DNA of 64,000 nucleotides from Umboniibacter marinipuniceus (GTDB lineage: Bacteria > Pseudomonadota > Gammaproteobacteria > Pseudomonadales > DSM-25080), in assembly GCF_003688415.1 (NCBI RefSeq), contig NZ_REFJ01000004.1:186001-250000 (forward strand). The letters run 5' to 3'. Positions 1 to 7,312 of this stretch are shown here, one piece after another (position 1 is the first letter of the stretch; every line of letters begins with the position of its first letter). The notes beneath the pieces are model-generated. The model made no database searches, had not been told where the DNA came from, and was given only the letters and a program-made list of their open reading frames with translations. The position numbers and the translations under genes were made by a program.

Positions 1-12
1 CGAGACCAATCA

Positions 13-489
13 ATGACACTCACCGCCATCCATATTTGGGTGCTTGTTTTCTGTGGCGGAGCAGCGGCGCTAGCCGGCCTAATGTTGATGCAAAGCGCCG
101 CCGTCAGCCATAGAAGTTCCGCACGGCTTCGTTGTGACCTACTGGATCAGGCCGCCATCTTGATTGGCACCTCGGCCTCGGTGGCGCAACTCTGCCTTGC
201 CCGTCATCGTCGTGCTCAGCTAACCTCACATTTAGACGTCTTGGGCGAGAACTTAGTGCGCCTTCAGCAACTGAGCACGCGCTTGAAATTGAGTGGTGAA
301 GACGATGCCGTGGAAGTCATTAATAAATCACAACTATTACTCTCGCGGGCCTACAACCACTGCCTCAGCGACGAGGATTCACAAGTGAGCACGATCGTGG
401 CAAAATTCCAAACTGTCATCGAGCGACGTAAACAGCATGCGCTTGAAACCATCAACCTACGTTATCAACAAGCGTTAACTGAGCTCTAA
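13..489 (+). CDS. Hypothetical membrane-anchored helical protein
   Basis: Not recognised as a named family. The 158-residue product begins with one hydrophobic segment (about residues 5-28), then a cytoplasmic-looking part rich in Leu, Gln, Arg and Ala that should form long helices (about 60-155), so a single-span, possibly coiled-coil protein is likely. It ends 2 bases before the start of the S9 peptidase gene, suggesting co-transcription with that gene and greB. Only 12 bases precede the chosen ATG in the window, so an upstream start or a further upstream operon partner cannot be excluded. Function is unknown. Confidence 0.6.
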   Translation: MTLTAIHIWVLVFCGGAAALAGLMLMQSAAVSHRSSARLRCDLLDQAAILIGTSASVAQLCLARHRRAQLTSHLDVLGENLVRLQQLSTRLKLSGEDDAVEVINKSQLLLSRAYNHCLSDEDSQVSTIVAKFQTVIERRKQHALETINLRYQQALTEL

Positions 490-491
490 TT

Positions 492-2417
492 ATGCGTCCT
501 CTCAGCTTCGGCAGCTGGCCTTCGAAAATTTCTTCAGCCACCCTATCCTCAGCCAATCGTGCGGTAAATTATCCGCAAATCTGCAACGACACGCTCTTCT
601 GGCAAGAAGCCGTGACTGATGAGCGCAGAACCACTATTCGCTCACTCACCCCCGAAGGCGTTGCAAACATCCTTAAGCCTCCTTACGGGGTTGGTACCAA
701 GGCAAATATATACGGAGGGCAGTGCTGGACGCCAACACCTCATGGGCTGGTATTCGTTAACAAGAGCGACCAAAAAATCTATTTGGCGACTCATCAAAGG
801 ACCATTAATATCTCTCCGAAGGTTGCGGCCTATTACGCAGATTTTCACTACTGCGCGGCGTTGAATTCGGTCTTCTTTGTCGGCGAGCATCATCGCGAAG
901 CAGAGCACCCCCTCGCCACCATCGAGTCTATTCACCTGTTGACCGGCGAACACCAAATCCTCCATCGTACCGAGGACTTTTGTGCAGCACCTACGGTCAG
1001 CGAAACGGGCGAGCAGATCGCTTGGATGAGTTGGTCGAAGGAAGTGATGAACTGGGATGCCTCAACAATCAGCCTAGCAGCACTTCAAAACGGCTGCCTT
1101 AACCAATTATCCTCACTGGAAACCGACCCCTGCGATGGTGTCTTTCAACCTTGCTTCTACGACCAGGACCTCTGGTATTGCAGTGATAGAAGCGGCTGGT
1201 CAAAGCTCTACCGTTACGCCATAACAAACGGTAGCCAAGCACTGATGGTTGATCTAGACCGAGACATTGGCAGGCCGCTCTGGCTCTATGGCTGGAGCAG
1301 TTATTGCTTCAATTCAAACAGGGTCTATTCCGTATCAACTCGTGAGGGACTTACCCAGCTTTGGTGTTCATCACTGCAGGGCGAAATATTAGAGCAGATT
1401 GAATTACCCTATTCTCAGTTGGAGGCACTTCAGTCCTATCAAGACGGTGTCGTTTTCATCGCTTCAAATTGGTGTGAGCTACCTACGCTTTGCGCTTGGA
1501 GCCCCTCGAAAGGCCTTGTAGTCCTTCGCTCGAGTGCACTTGAACCCGCTGAAACCGAGTGGATATCCAAGCCGGAGCACCTTCGATTCCCTACCTCTGG
1601 TGAGTCCGAAGCCTATGGCTACTTTTATCCACCAAAGCACCCTCACTACCACGGCCCCGAACACAGCTTACCACCGCTAATTGTGATGGCCCATGGCGGA
1701 CCGACTGCGGCGAATACGGACGCTCTCAACTACAAGGTACAGTTTTGGACTAGCCGCGGTTACGCCGTAATGGATGTTAACTACCGCGGTTCTATTGGTT
1801 ATGGTCGTCACTACCGTGAATCACTTAACGGTCATTGGGGCTGCCGCGACGCAGACGATGTTATTGCTGCCGCAAATTATCTTATCCAAACCAAGCGAGT
1901 GAATGCTAAGCAAGTGGCCATTAAGGGAAGTAGTGCGGGCGCTTATACACTGCTCCAAGCTCTGCGCCGCCCCTCACCATTTCAGGCCGCGGCCTGTCAC
2001 TACGGAATTGGTGACCTCTTCGCCTTGGAAGCCGAAACGCATAAATTTGAGGCGGGATACAACCGTATTCTCATTGGCCCGCTTCCCGCTGCTGAGGCCC
2101 TATACCAAGCTCGCTCACCGCTCTTTCACGCAGAGCAAATTAACTGCCCCATTATCTTCTTCCAAGGCTTAGAAGACGAAGTGGTGAAGCCCGAGCAAAC
2201 CCAACTAATGTGTGCCGCGCTAGCAAAACGATCCGTCCCTTATGCCGCGCTCTACTTTGAGGGCGAAGGTCATGGCTTCCGAGATACAGATACTATTGAT
2301 CAAGTTCTCAAGGCTGAACACTGGTTCTACTCGCAGCGCTTCGGTTTCAACATAGACACCAATGACTTGCCAAAAATAGGTAACGCCCAAGACGAAGTGA
2401 GTATTCAGCATGGGTAG
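492..2417 (+). CDS. Cytoplasmic S9 family peptidase (prolyl oligopeptidase / acylaminoacyl-peptidase type)
   Basis: A serine peptidase that should cleave short peptides, probably after proline or from blocked N-termini. The N-terminal ~370 residues look like a beta-propeller gate (repeated W-S-x-D type blades). The C-terminal alpha/beta hydrolase domain shows the HGGP oxyanion motif, nucleophile Ser481 in GSSAG, Asp562 in the LEDEV segment and His594 in GEGHGF, so the triad is complete. There is no signal peptide, so it acts in the cytoplasm, unlike the two other S9 enzymes in this window (7313-9529 and 56393-58339). Length (641 aa) is normal. It overlaps greB by 8 bases. Exact substrate specificity is not readable from the sequence. 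Confidence 0.9.
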   Translation: MRPLSFGSWPSKISSATLSSANRAVNYPQICNDTLFWQEAVTDERRTTIRSLTPEGVANILKPPYGVGTKANIYGGQCWTPTPHGLVFVNKSDQKIYLATHQRTINISPKVAAYYADFHYCAALNSVFFVGEHHREAEHPLATIESIHLLTGEHQILHRTEDFCAAPTVSETGEQIAWMSWSKEVMNWDASTISLAALQNGCLNQLSSLETDPCDGVFQPCFYDQDLWYCSDRSGWSKLYRYAITNGSQALMVDLDRDIGRPLWLYGWSSYCFNSNRVYSVSTREGLTQLWCSSLQGEILEQIELPYSQLEALQSYQDGVVFIASNWCELPTLCAWSPSKGLVVLRSSALEPAETEWISKPEHLRFPTSGESEAYGYFYPPKHPHYHGPEHSLPPLIVMAHGGPTAANTDALNYKVQFWTSRGYAVMDVNYRGSIGYGRHYRESLNGHWGCRDADDVIAAANYLIQTKRVNAKQVAIKGSSAGAYTLLQALRRPSPFQAAACHYGIGDLFALEAETHKFEAGYNRILIGPLPAAEALYQARSPLFHAEQINCPIIFFQGLEDEVVKPEQTQLMCAALAKRSVPYAALYFEGEGHGFRDTDTIDQVLKAEHWFYSQRFGFNIDTNDLPKIGNAQDEVSIQHG

Positions 2418-2904
2418 ATGGCGGCCACCCAGCGAAAAGAAGTCCAACTACATCACCGCAGAGGGAGCCGAGTTACTTACCCAGGAGCTGCGCCAACTTT
2501 GGAAAGTAGAGCGCCCGGAGGTCACTGCAGTGGTATCCGCTGCGGCGAAAAACGGGGATCGCTCTGAAAACGGTGATTATATCTACGGAAAGAAGCGGCT
2601 TAGAGAAATTGATAGCCGCGTTAGGTATCTGACCAAACGCTTAGACGCCGCGACCATTGTGGATAGAAAACCCAGCGACAGCCACCGAGTGTTCTTTGGC
2701 GCTTGGGTGACCGTAGAGGACGATGATGGCAACGAGTCTAGATACCGTATCGTTGGCCCAGACGAATTTGACCGTGCGCCAAACTTCATCAGCATGGACG
2801 GGCCCCTTGCCAAGGCACTGCTTGGAAAACACCTCGATGATGAGGTTAACTTTGCTACGGTTGAGGGTGAAAGAACCGTAGCGATTATAGCCATTGAGTA
2901 TTAA
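2410..2904 (+). CDS. greB: Transcription elongation factor GreB
   Basis: GreB stimulates cleavage of backtracked RNA in stalled RNA polymerase. The 164-residue product has the N-terminal coiled coil carrying the acidic tip (NGDRSENGDY, about residues 48-57), which supplies the catalytic acids in the secondary channel, followed by the C-terminal FKBP-like domain (about 85-160). GreB rather than GreA is favoured by the basic N-terminal extension and the KKRLREIDSR-type helix. The ATG lies inside the end of the S9 peptidase gene (8-base overlap), suggesting translational coupling. It is the last gene of the plus-strand group and is followed by a hairpin. Confidence 0.92.
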   Translation: MGRWRPPSEKKSNYITAEGAELLTQELRQLWKVERPEVTAVVSAAAKNGDRSENGDYIYGKKRLREIDSRVRYLTKRLDAATIVDRKPSDSHRVFFGAWVTVEDDDGNESRYRIVGPDEFDRAPNFISMDGPLAKALLGKHLDDEVNFATVEGERTVAIIAIEY

Positions 2905-2965
2905 TTCACTCACGCAAACTGCGAGCGCGCTGCATTGCTAACCTTACTGAGATAGATAAGAGTAC

Positions 2966-2993
2966 TGCAGGCTCGCCATCTTCTGAGCCTGCA
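2966..2993. terminator. Hairpin between convergent greB and ABC permease
   Basis: Perfect 9-bp arms TGCAGGCTC and GAGCCTGCA flank a 10-base loop, midway between the 3' ends of two convergent genes. There is no clear T-run on either side, so it may be a weak or bidirectional terminator or a 3'-end stabiliser. Confidence 0.5.
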
Positions 2994-3004
2994 ATCTCGT
3001 CATA

Positions 3005-4168
3005 CTAACTCAACAGGCGATGCGGTTTATTGAGCGACCTCGAAGCCAAAGCCAAAACGCCCAACGCAAGGGCCACGGTAATTGCTACGCCGCCCCACGC
3101 CCACAGATCAAAGCTAGCATCTGCACTAAAGGAGGCTTTAATAATCTGCTGTTGAGACACGAAGGGTATTAACAGAAGTTCTTGTTCTATGACCTTGTCA
3201 CTCAAATCAATGGCCATCAAACCCACGAGCGGGGCTATCTGCAAAATCCCGAGTAGCGTTTGCGCTTCTTTAAAACTCTTGGCTTTCAGTGCCACCAGTA
3301 GCATGAGCGCGCCGGCAAACATGGCGACGGGCAGCAGTTGAAAACAAACCATTGCTAGCGCCGAATAGGAGACCTGCCAGCTGATGCCTAACTCCTGTAG
3401 CGGAAGCAATGACATCACCACACTTAATAACACCGCTGTCAGGGCGGCGCCAATCCAGCCAAATGCCGTGACAACACTCCACTTAGAACACATCAACAAC
3501 CAAGTTGAGGCGGGCTGAACGAGGAGCGGCTCTAGCGATAGTCGTTCACGCTCGCCCGAGGTGGTATCAATCGCCGTAGCCAGTGCACAGGCAAAGGCCG
3601 CAAAAATGATCATGCCGGGCATACTGCCCAGCACAATCGCTGCTCGACTACCGGGCTTTGCCGTATCCCTGCTAACAATAGCAATTGGCCTCATTGCAAC
3701 GGTCGGAACGCCAAACCCCGTCATTCGCTGCTGAGTAAGCTGCCGACTGAGCGCGCCGAGCTTTGCGCGAAGTTGACGAGCTGCCCCGTTGGAAGTTGAT
3801 TGGCTAGAGTTAAACCAGAGTTCTGAGGTAGCTGGGGAGAATTGAATTAGGTCTGACGAAAAATCTTCGTCAATGATGAGTACCGCATCGTATTCTTCGA
3901 GTAGCTCCTCGGGATTGTAGTTACCCGGTTCTAGCGCCTCAATTTGCATTCTCTCCCCGGCAAGATGGGGTAGCATATCCGGCGCCAAATGGCTGTTAAC
4001 CACTGCAACATCAAAGCTCGAACTCGACTCCTTCTCAATCAAGAAGCCGATCACCCCTCCCATCATGGCCGGCATCATTATTGGAATAATCAGCGCCATA
4101 GCGATGGATCGTTTATCTCTAATCGCCTCGAGCCATTCTTTTTTAATCGCGGAAAACCACTGAATCAT
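3005..4168 (-). CDS. ABC-2 type exporter permease (NatB-like)
   Basis: Membrane half of an ABC exporter. The 387-residue product starts with a cytoplasmic leader, a first membrane span (about 22-43), then a large extracytoplasmic domain (about 50-180), followed by five or so hydrophobic spans in the C-terminal half. This is the layout of the ABC-2/NatB group, which includes Na+ extrusion and drug exporters. Its ATG overlaps the TGA of the ATPase gene by 4 bases, so the two are translationally coupled and almost certainly form one complex. The transported substrate is not evident. Confidence 0.85.
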   Translation of the reverse strand: MIQWFSAIKKEWLEAIRDKRSIAMALIIPIMMPAMMGGVIGFLIEKESSSSFDVAVVNSHLAPDMLPHLAGERMQIEALEPGNYNPEELLEEYDAVLIIDEDFSSDLIQFSPATSELWFNSSQSTSNGAARQLRAKLGALSRQLTQQRMTGFGVPTVAMRPIAIVSRDTAKPGSRAAIVLGSMPGMIIFAAFACALATAIDTTSGERERLSLEPLLVQPASTWLLMCSKWSVVTAFGWIGAALTAVLLSVVMSLLPLQELGISWQVSYSALAMVCFQLLPVAMFAGALMLLVALKAKSFKEAQTLLGILQIAPLVGLMAIDLSDKVIEQELLLIPFVSQQQIIKASFSADASFDLWAWGGVAITVALALGVLALASRSLNKPHRLLS

Positions 4169-4893
4169 GCTAAGTCCTCCATTCCCGCAAGGCGAACAAA
4201 AGCGTCTTCGAGCCCCGTAACCTTAGCCTGCTCAATGAGCTCGGAGGTAGTGCCGTTCGCAACGATCGTGCCATCTGCCATGATTAATATTCGATCTGCC
4301 AACGCGTCGACCTCCTGCATTACATGACTAGAGAAAAGTAGTGCGCCACCTGCTTCTCGGTACCGGTTTAACACATCACGTAATAGCCTAACGCTGGGAA
4401 CATCCAACCCGCGCGTAGGTTCGTCGAGTACGAGTAACTTGGGGGCGTGTAACAACGCTCTCGCTAACGACACCTTCATTCTTTCGCCCTGCGAAAATCC
4501 TGCCGTTTTGCGATCTAACAGCGCCTCTAGTCTTAACATTTCCACAACGCGGTCAATTGCACTCGCACAGGCGCTACGATTTAAACCATGTAAGCCACCA
4601 AAGTAATTCAAATACTCACGAACACTCAGGCGTTCGTATAAACCTTCTCTATCACCGACCACTCCAATAAGACGACGAGCCTCAATGGGGTTAACCGCGG
4701 GGTCATAACCGTCAATACTGACACTGCCCCCGTCGCGATCGATTAGGCCGCATAGGATGCGTAGAGCTGTTGTCTTGCCCGCGCCATTGGCACCCAGGAG
4801 GGCTACTGATTCACCCTCAGCAACGTTAAACGTTGTGCCCTTAAGAACACGGGTCTTGGCAAAGGATTTGGTGACTTCCTGGTAGTTAATCAT
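4165..4893 (-). CDS. ABC exporter ATP-binding protein (NatA-like)
   Basis: Nucleotide-binding subunit that powers the adjacent permease. Walker A GANGAGKT lies at about residues 34-41, the ABC signature is FSQGERMKVSLARAL (degenerate SQGE rather than SGGQ, common in the NatA/CcmA group), Walker B is LLVLDEPTRGLD, and the switch His is in LFSSHVMQEV. Length 242 aa is usual for a stand-alone domain. It overlaps the upstream hydrolase gene by 8 bases and the downstream permease by 4, so the three are one operon. Confidence 0.9.
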   Translation of the reverse strand: MINYQEVTKSFAKTRVLKGTTFNVAEGESVALLGANGAGKTTALRILCGLIDRDGGSVSIDGYDPAVNPIEARRLIGVVGDREGLYERLSVREYLNYFGGLHGLNRSACASAIDRVVEMLRLEALLDRKTAGFSQGERMKVSLARALLHAPKLLVLDEPTRGLDVPSVRLLRDVLNRYREAGGALLFSSHVMQEVDALADRILIMADGTIVANGTTSELIEQAKVTGLEDAFVRLAGMEDLA

Positions 4894-6322
4894 TGTCTAA
4901 ACCTCCGCCCAGTTGAGATCCGAAGGCATTGGTCATAAACAATGGTGGCGGTAAGCCCTTCAGGCAGTCCGTATTAATTTCTTCATCCTTGGCTTCGAAA
5001 AAACGACCTATTTGCGTGGGCATACACCCACGCATTGAATTCATATGCCCGCCATAGGGCAACACAATTTCCAAGGCGTTTGCTAACCGTTGCGCGCTCA
5101 GCCCGGCATAGTTAGGTGGCGTCACAGGATCGAGTGCTCCTGATATCAGCAGCGTTGGATGATCCAACAGCGTTGGTTCGTCATACCCATAGGTTGCGGT
5201 GGGCCAGTGAGCGCATGCCAATTGCCAAAATTCCAGCCAAGACTGGCCAACGAACCCTTTGTTAAACTCTTCATCGAAGGCCGTTCTACTCACCCGCGGC
5301 AGCTCCTCAGAACATAAAACCGATAGTGTCAGACCAATATACATAGACTCTGCTGCGCTATTTTGGCTAGTACCCAGGCTAACAAGTGGCTGCCAATTGC
5401 CCCGCTGCGCCTGATCAACCACGTAAAACAGCTGACCAGAAATCTCTGGCATATATAACAAGCCGCGAATGACCTGGGCTACTTGACTGCGCGATAGCGT
5501 CTGCTGAACTTGCTCACCGCGCGCGGCATCAAATACGGAAATGGTAATGCCGTCCCCAACAGAGGCCAACAGCTGATTTAGTTGGGTAGTTGGATTTGGG
5601 AAACGTCGAAGACATTCATCATTAGCATGGCAAAGCAGAACGAGTTCATCCCATGCTCCCTGAGCTGCTTCAGCGGTTATTAAAACCGGCTGGCTAACTG
5701 GGGCCACGCCATCTAAGACCATACGATTCACTGAGTTGGGATATCGCTGTGCATAAAGTAGCGCGAAGCGAGTGCCCCAGCTCCCGCCCCACAAATTCAC
5801 AGTATCCGCTCCGATGAGGGTCCGAAGCGCTTCCAAGTCATCAATACTCGTTTGCGAATTGAGCTGGTCGAGTGGCCAGACTGATCTTTCGAAACAACGC
5901 TGTACTTCGTTGGCAATCTGCGCTTCCGTTACCACTGTTTCGTCCAGCTCGCACTGCCAAGGGTTACTTCTGCCCGTAGCACGACGATCAACGAAGTATA
6001 AATCATGGTACTGATTACTGGGGCCAAAAGCGGCGTCGATGAGCGAAACAAGCTCTGATGAAGCTTGGCCTGGGCCTCCCGCCAGCACGAAAATCGGCGG
6101 TTTGGTATCACCCAACTTCACCGCTGCCTTGCGAGTTACCGCTAGTACCGCACCATCATCAAGGCTTAGCTCTGCACAGCTTAGCTGCTTGGAATAGCCG
6201 TCGCGGAAACATGAAGACCACTCACTTAAACTAGCAGCCTCTGACAACGCAGAATAACTCAGTGCACTAATAAAAATAAACGTGGATAGAAAACGCAATG
6301 AAAGCTCCTTGCTCAGCACCAA
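4886..6322 (-). CDS. Exported alpha/beta hydrolase, S33 peptidase-like (tripeptidyl-aminopeptidase type)
   Basis: A secreted or periplasmic hydrolase. It has an N-terminal signal peptide (hydrophobic about 10-25, cleaved near SEAAS), the GGPG oxyanion-hole motif, nucleophile Ser181 in GGSWGT, and a C-terminal TAP-like region with the DPVTPP acid loop and GGHMNS histidine. These match the prolyl iminopeptidase/tripeptidyl aminopeptidase group. Several Cys residues in the mature part would allow disulphides. The gene overlaps the dCMP deaminase by 10 bases and the ABC ATPase by 8. A linked hydrolase plus ABC-2 exporter suggests processing or export of a peptide or similar compound, but this is inference. 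Confidence 0.82.
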   Translation of the reverse strand: MVLSKELSLRFLSTFIFISALSYSALSEAASLSEWSSCFRDGYSKQLSCAELSLDDGAVLAVTRKAAVKLGDTKPPIFVLAGGPGQASSELVSLIDAAFGPSNQYHDLYFVDRRATGRSNPWQCELDETVVTEAQIANEVQRCFERSVWPLDQLNSQTSIDDLEALRTLIGADTVNLWGGSWGTRFALLYAQRYPNSVNRMVLDGVAPVSQPVLITAEAAQGAWDELVLLCHANDECLRRFPNPTTQLNQLLASVGDGITISVFDAARGEQVQQTLSRSQVAQVIRGLLYMPEISGQLFYVVDQAQRGNWQPLVSLGTSQNSAAESMYIGLTLSVLCSEELPRVSRTAFDEEFNKGFVGQSWLEFWQLACAHWPTATYGYDEPTLLDHPTLLISGALDPVTPPNYAGLSAQRLANALEIVLPYGGHMNSMRGCMPTQIGRFFEAKDEEINTDCLKGLPPPLFMTNAFGSQLGGGLDND

Positions 6323-6738
6323 TTTACCACTACACCGGCTTCCGAAAACATGGTTTCACTCAAGGCGATCTTATCGCCCCATCGAGAGAGAAATTCGTCG
6401 GGCTGGGTACGGCAATAAACGTTAGTGATACCGGTTTGAATAATTTTGGCTGCACAGGTTGGGCACGGAAAGTGGGTGACAAAAATTTCACAGCCCGCCA
6501 GGTCACGTTTGGCATGGAGAATGGCATTCTCTTCAGCGTGAATAGTCTTTAATAGCTTAGTTTCACGACTATCTTGACCAGCGGAATCACTAACGCCGGA
6601 CGGGTAGCCATTAAACCCAAGACTTATCACACGGTTGCCTTTGGTAATGACCGCCCCAACTTGGGTACTTGGGTCCTTACTCCACGACGCGACTAAATCA
6701 GCCATCTGAAAAAAACGTTCAGTCCACTTAGCACTCAT
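6313..6738 (-). CDS. dCMP deaminase family protein
   Basis: A zinc-dependent deaminase, most likely converting dCMP to dUMP for thymidylate synthesis. The zinc site is complete: His67 and the proton-shuttle Glu69 in TIHAEENA, and Cys92 and Cys95 in PCPTC. The N-terminal SKDPSTQVGAVI and GFNGYPSG segments are typical of the deoxycytidylate deaminase branch rather than cytidine or tRNA-adenosine deaminases. Length 141 aa is normal. It is the promoter-proximal gene of the four-gene minus-strand operon ending at the ABC permease, an unexpected partner for an exporter. Confidence 0.88.
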   Translation of the reverse strand: MSAKWTERFFQMADLVASWSKDPSTQVGAVITKGNRVISLGFNGYPSGVSDSAGQDSRETKLLKTIHAEENAILHAKRDLAGCEIFVTHFPCPTCAAKIIQTGITNVYCRTQPDEFLSRWGDKIALSETMFSEAGVVVNWC

Positions 6739-7008
6739 GACTATGAATCCCTATCTGTATAGCGGTTGCTTGGGCTATTAGTCTACGCGAAAGCGTCAAA
6801 GGGCGTAACCCATTTTGTAGTAATGCAATGACTTACGACGAAGGAATAGAGCTTGCCACAACCGACCCGTAGCAGAATAGCCACTTTTGTTGAGTTCTTA
6901 GATTCAGGCGAATAGCCGCAACTTGGCCCACCGTTGACAATTAGTGACCAGGGATCTGGTTGCCGTTAATGACTTCGCTGAACTAAGGTGATGGCGTTCA
7001 ACAGCTGC
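6739..7008. other. Intergenic stretch without recognised gene
   Basis: This 270-base stretch lies upstream of the dCMP deaminase start (minus strand) and should hold its promoter. I saw a TTGACA hexamer near 6934 on the plus strand but no matching -10 element. No convincing coding frame is present. Confidence 0.4.
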
Positions 7009-7212
7009 TTAGGCGCAGATAGCTTCAACCGTCTGCTTATGGCGAGCAAGACTCTCGCAGCTTGTATACCAGCTACCACGATGATCTTGAAATTCAAGTT
7101 GGTGATTACTGCGGCGAATATTAGCGAGCTTTCCATAGCTGACTGCGCCCGTTTGCGCACAGCTAAACAGGCAAAAACTCTCAATTTTTGGGAGGCGATT
7201 AACAACGTCCAT
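7009..7212 (-). CDS. Possible small protein (67 aa), unknown
   Basis: Unrecognised. The case for a real gene is a GAGAAG ribosome-binding site 8 bases before the ATG, an in-frame open reading frame of 67 codons, and a soluble, mixed composition with Cys, Trp, His and Gln (for example KLANIRRSNHQLEFQDHRG), unlike the skewed translations of the other frames here. It sits in the 574-base gap between the dCMP deaminase and the DPP-IV gene, with a strong hairpin about 40 bases upstream. It could still be chance; an overlapping 103-codon frame on the same strand looks worse. Confidence 0.35.
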   Translation of the reverse strand: MDVVNRLPKIESFCLFSCAQTGAVSYGKLANIRRSNHQLEFQDHRGSWYTSCESLARHKQTVEAICA

Positions 7213-7248
7213 GTGATTAACTTCTCATTATTAGATACAAGCGCGAAC

Positions 7249-7299
7249 AATTTACGCCTAAATGACACAAAAATCAAATCGTGTCATTTAGGCTAAATT
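7249..7299 (-). terminator. Long AT-rich hairpin after the DPP-IV gene
   Basis: Arms GCCTAAATGACAC (7256-7268) and GTGTCATTTAGGC (7281-7293) are perfect over 13 bp around a 12-base loop. Pairing extends outward to about 7249 and 7299 with one bulged base. The hairpin starts 13 bases after the minus-strand DPP-IV stop, so a terminator role is natural. No U-run follows, so it may act as an mRNA stabiliser, a bidirectional barrier or a protein-binding dyad. Confidence 0.55.
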
Positions 7300-7312
7300 C
7301 GTTAGCGAGTCA

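Noticed and set aside
6930-6960. TTGACA near 6934 as a plus-strand promoter
   Set aside because: No -10 hexamer at 16-18 bases and no clear plus-strand gene follows.
6966-7296. Overlapping 102-103 codon frames on both strands in the gap before the DPP-IV gene
   Set aside because: No ribosome-binding sites and skewed composition; the 67-codon frame at 7009-7212 is the only one with a start signal.
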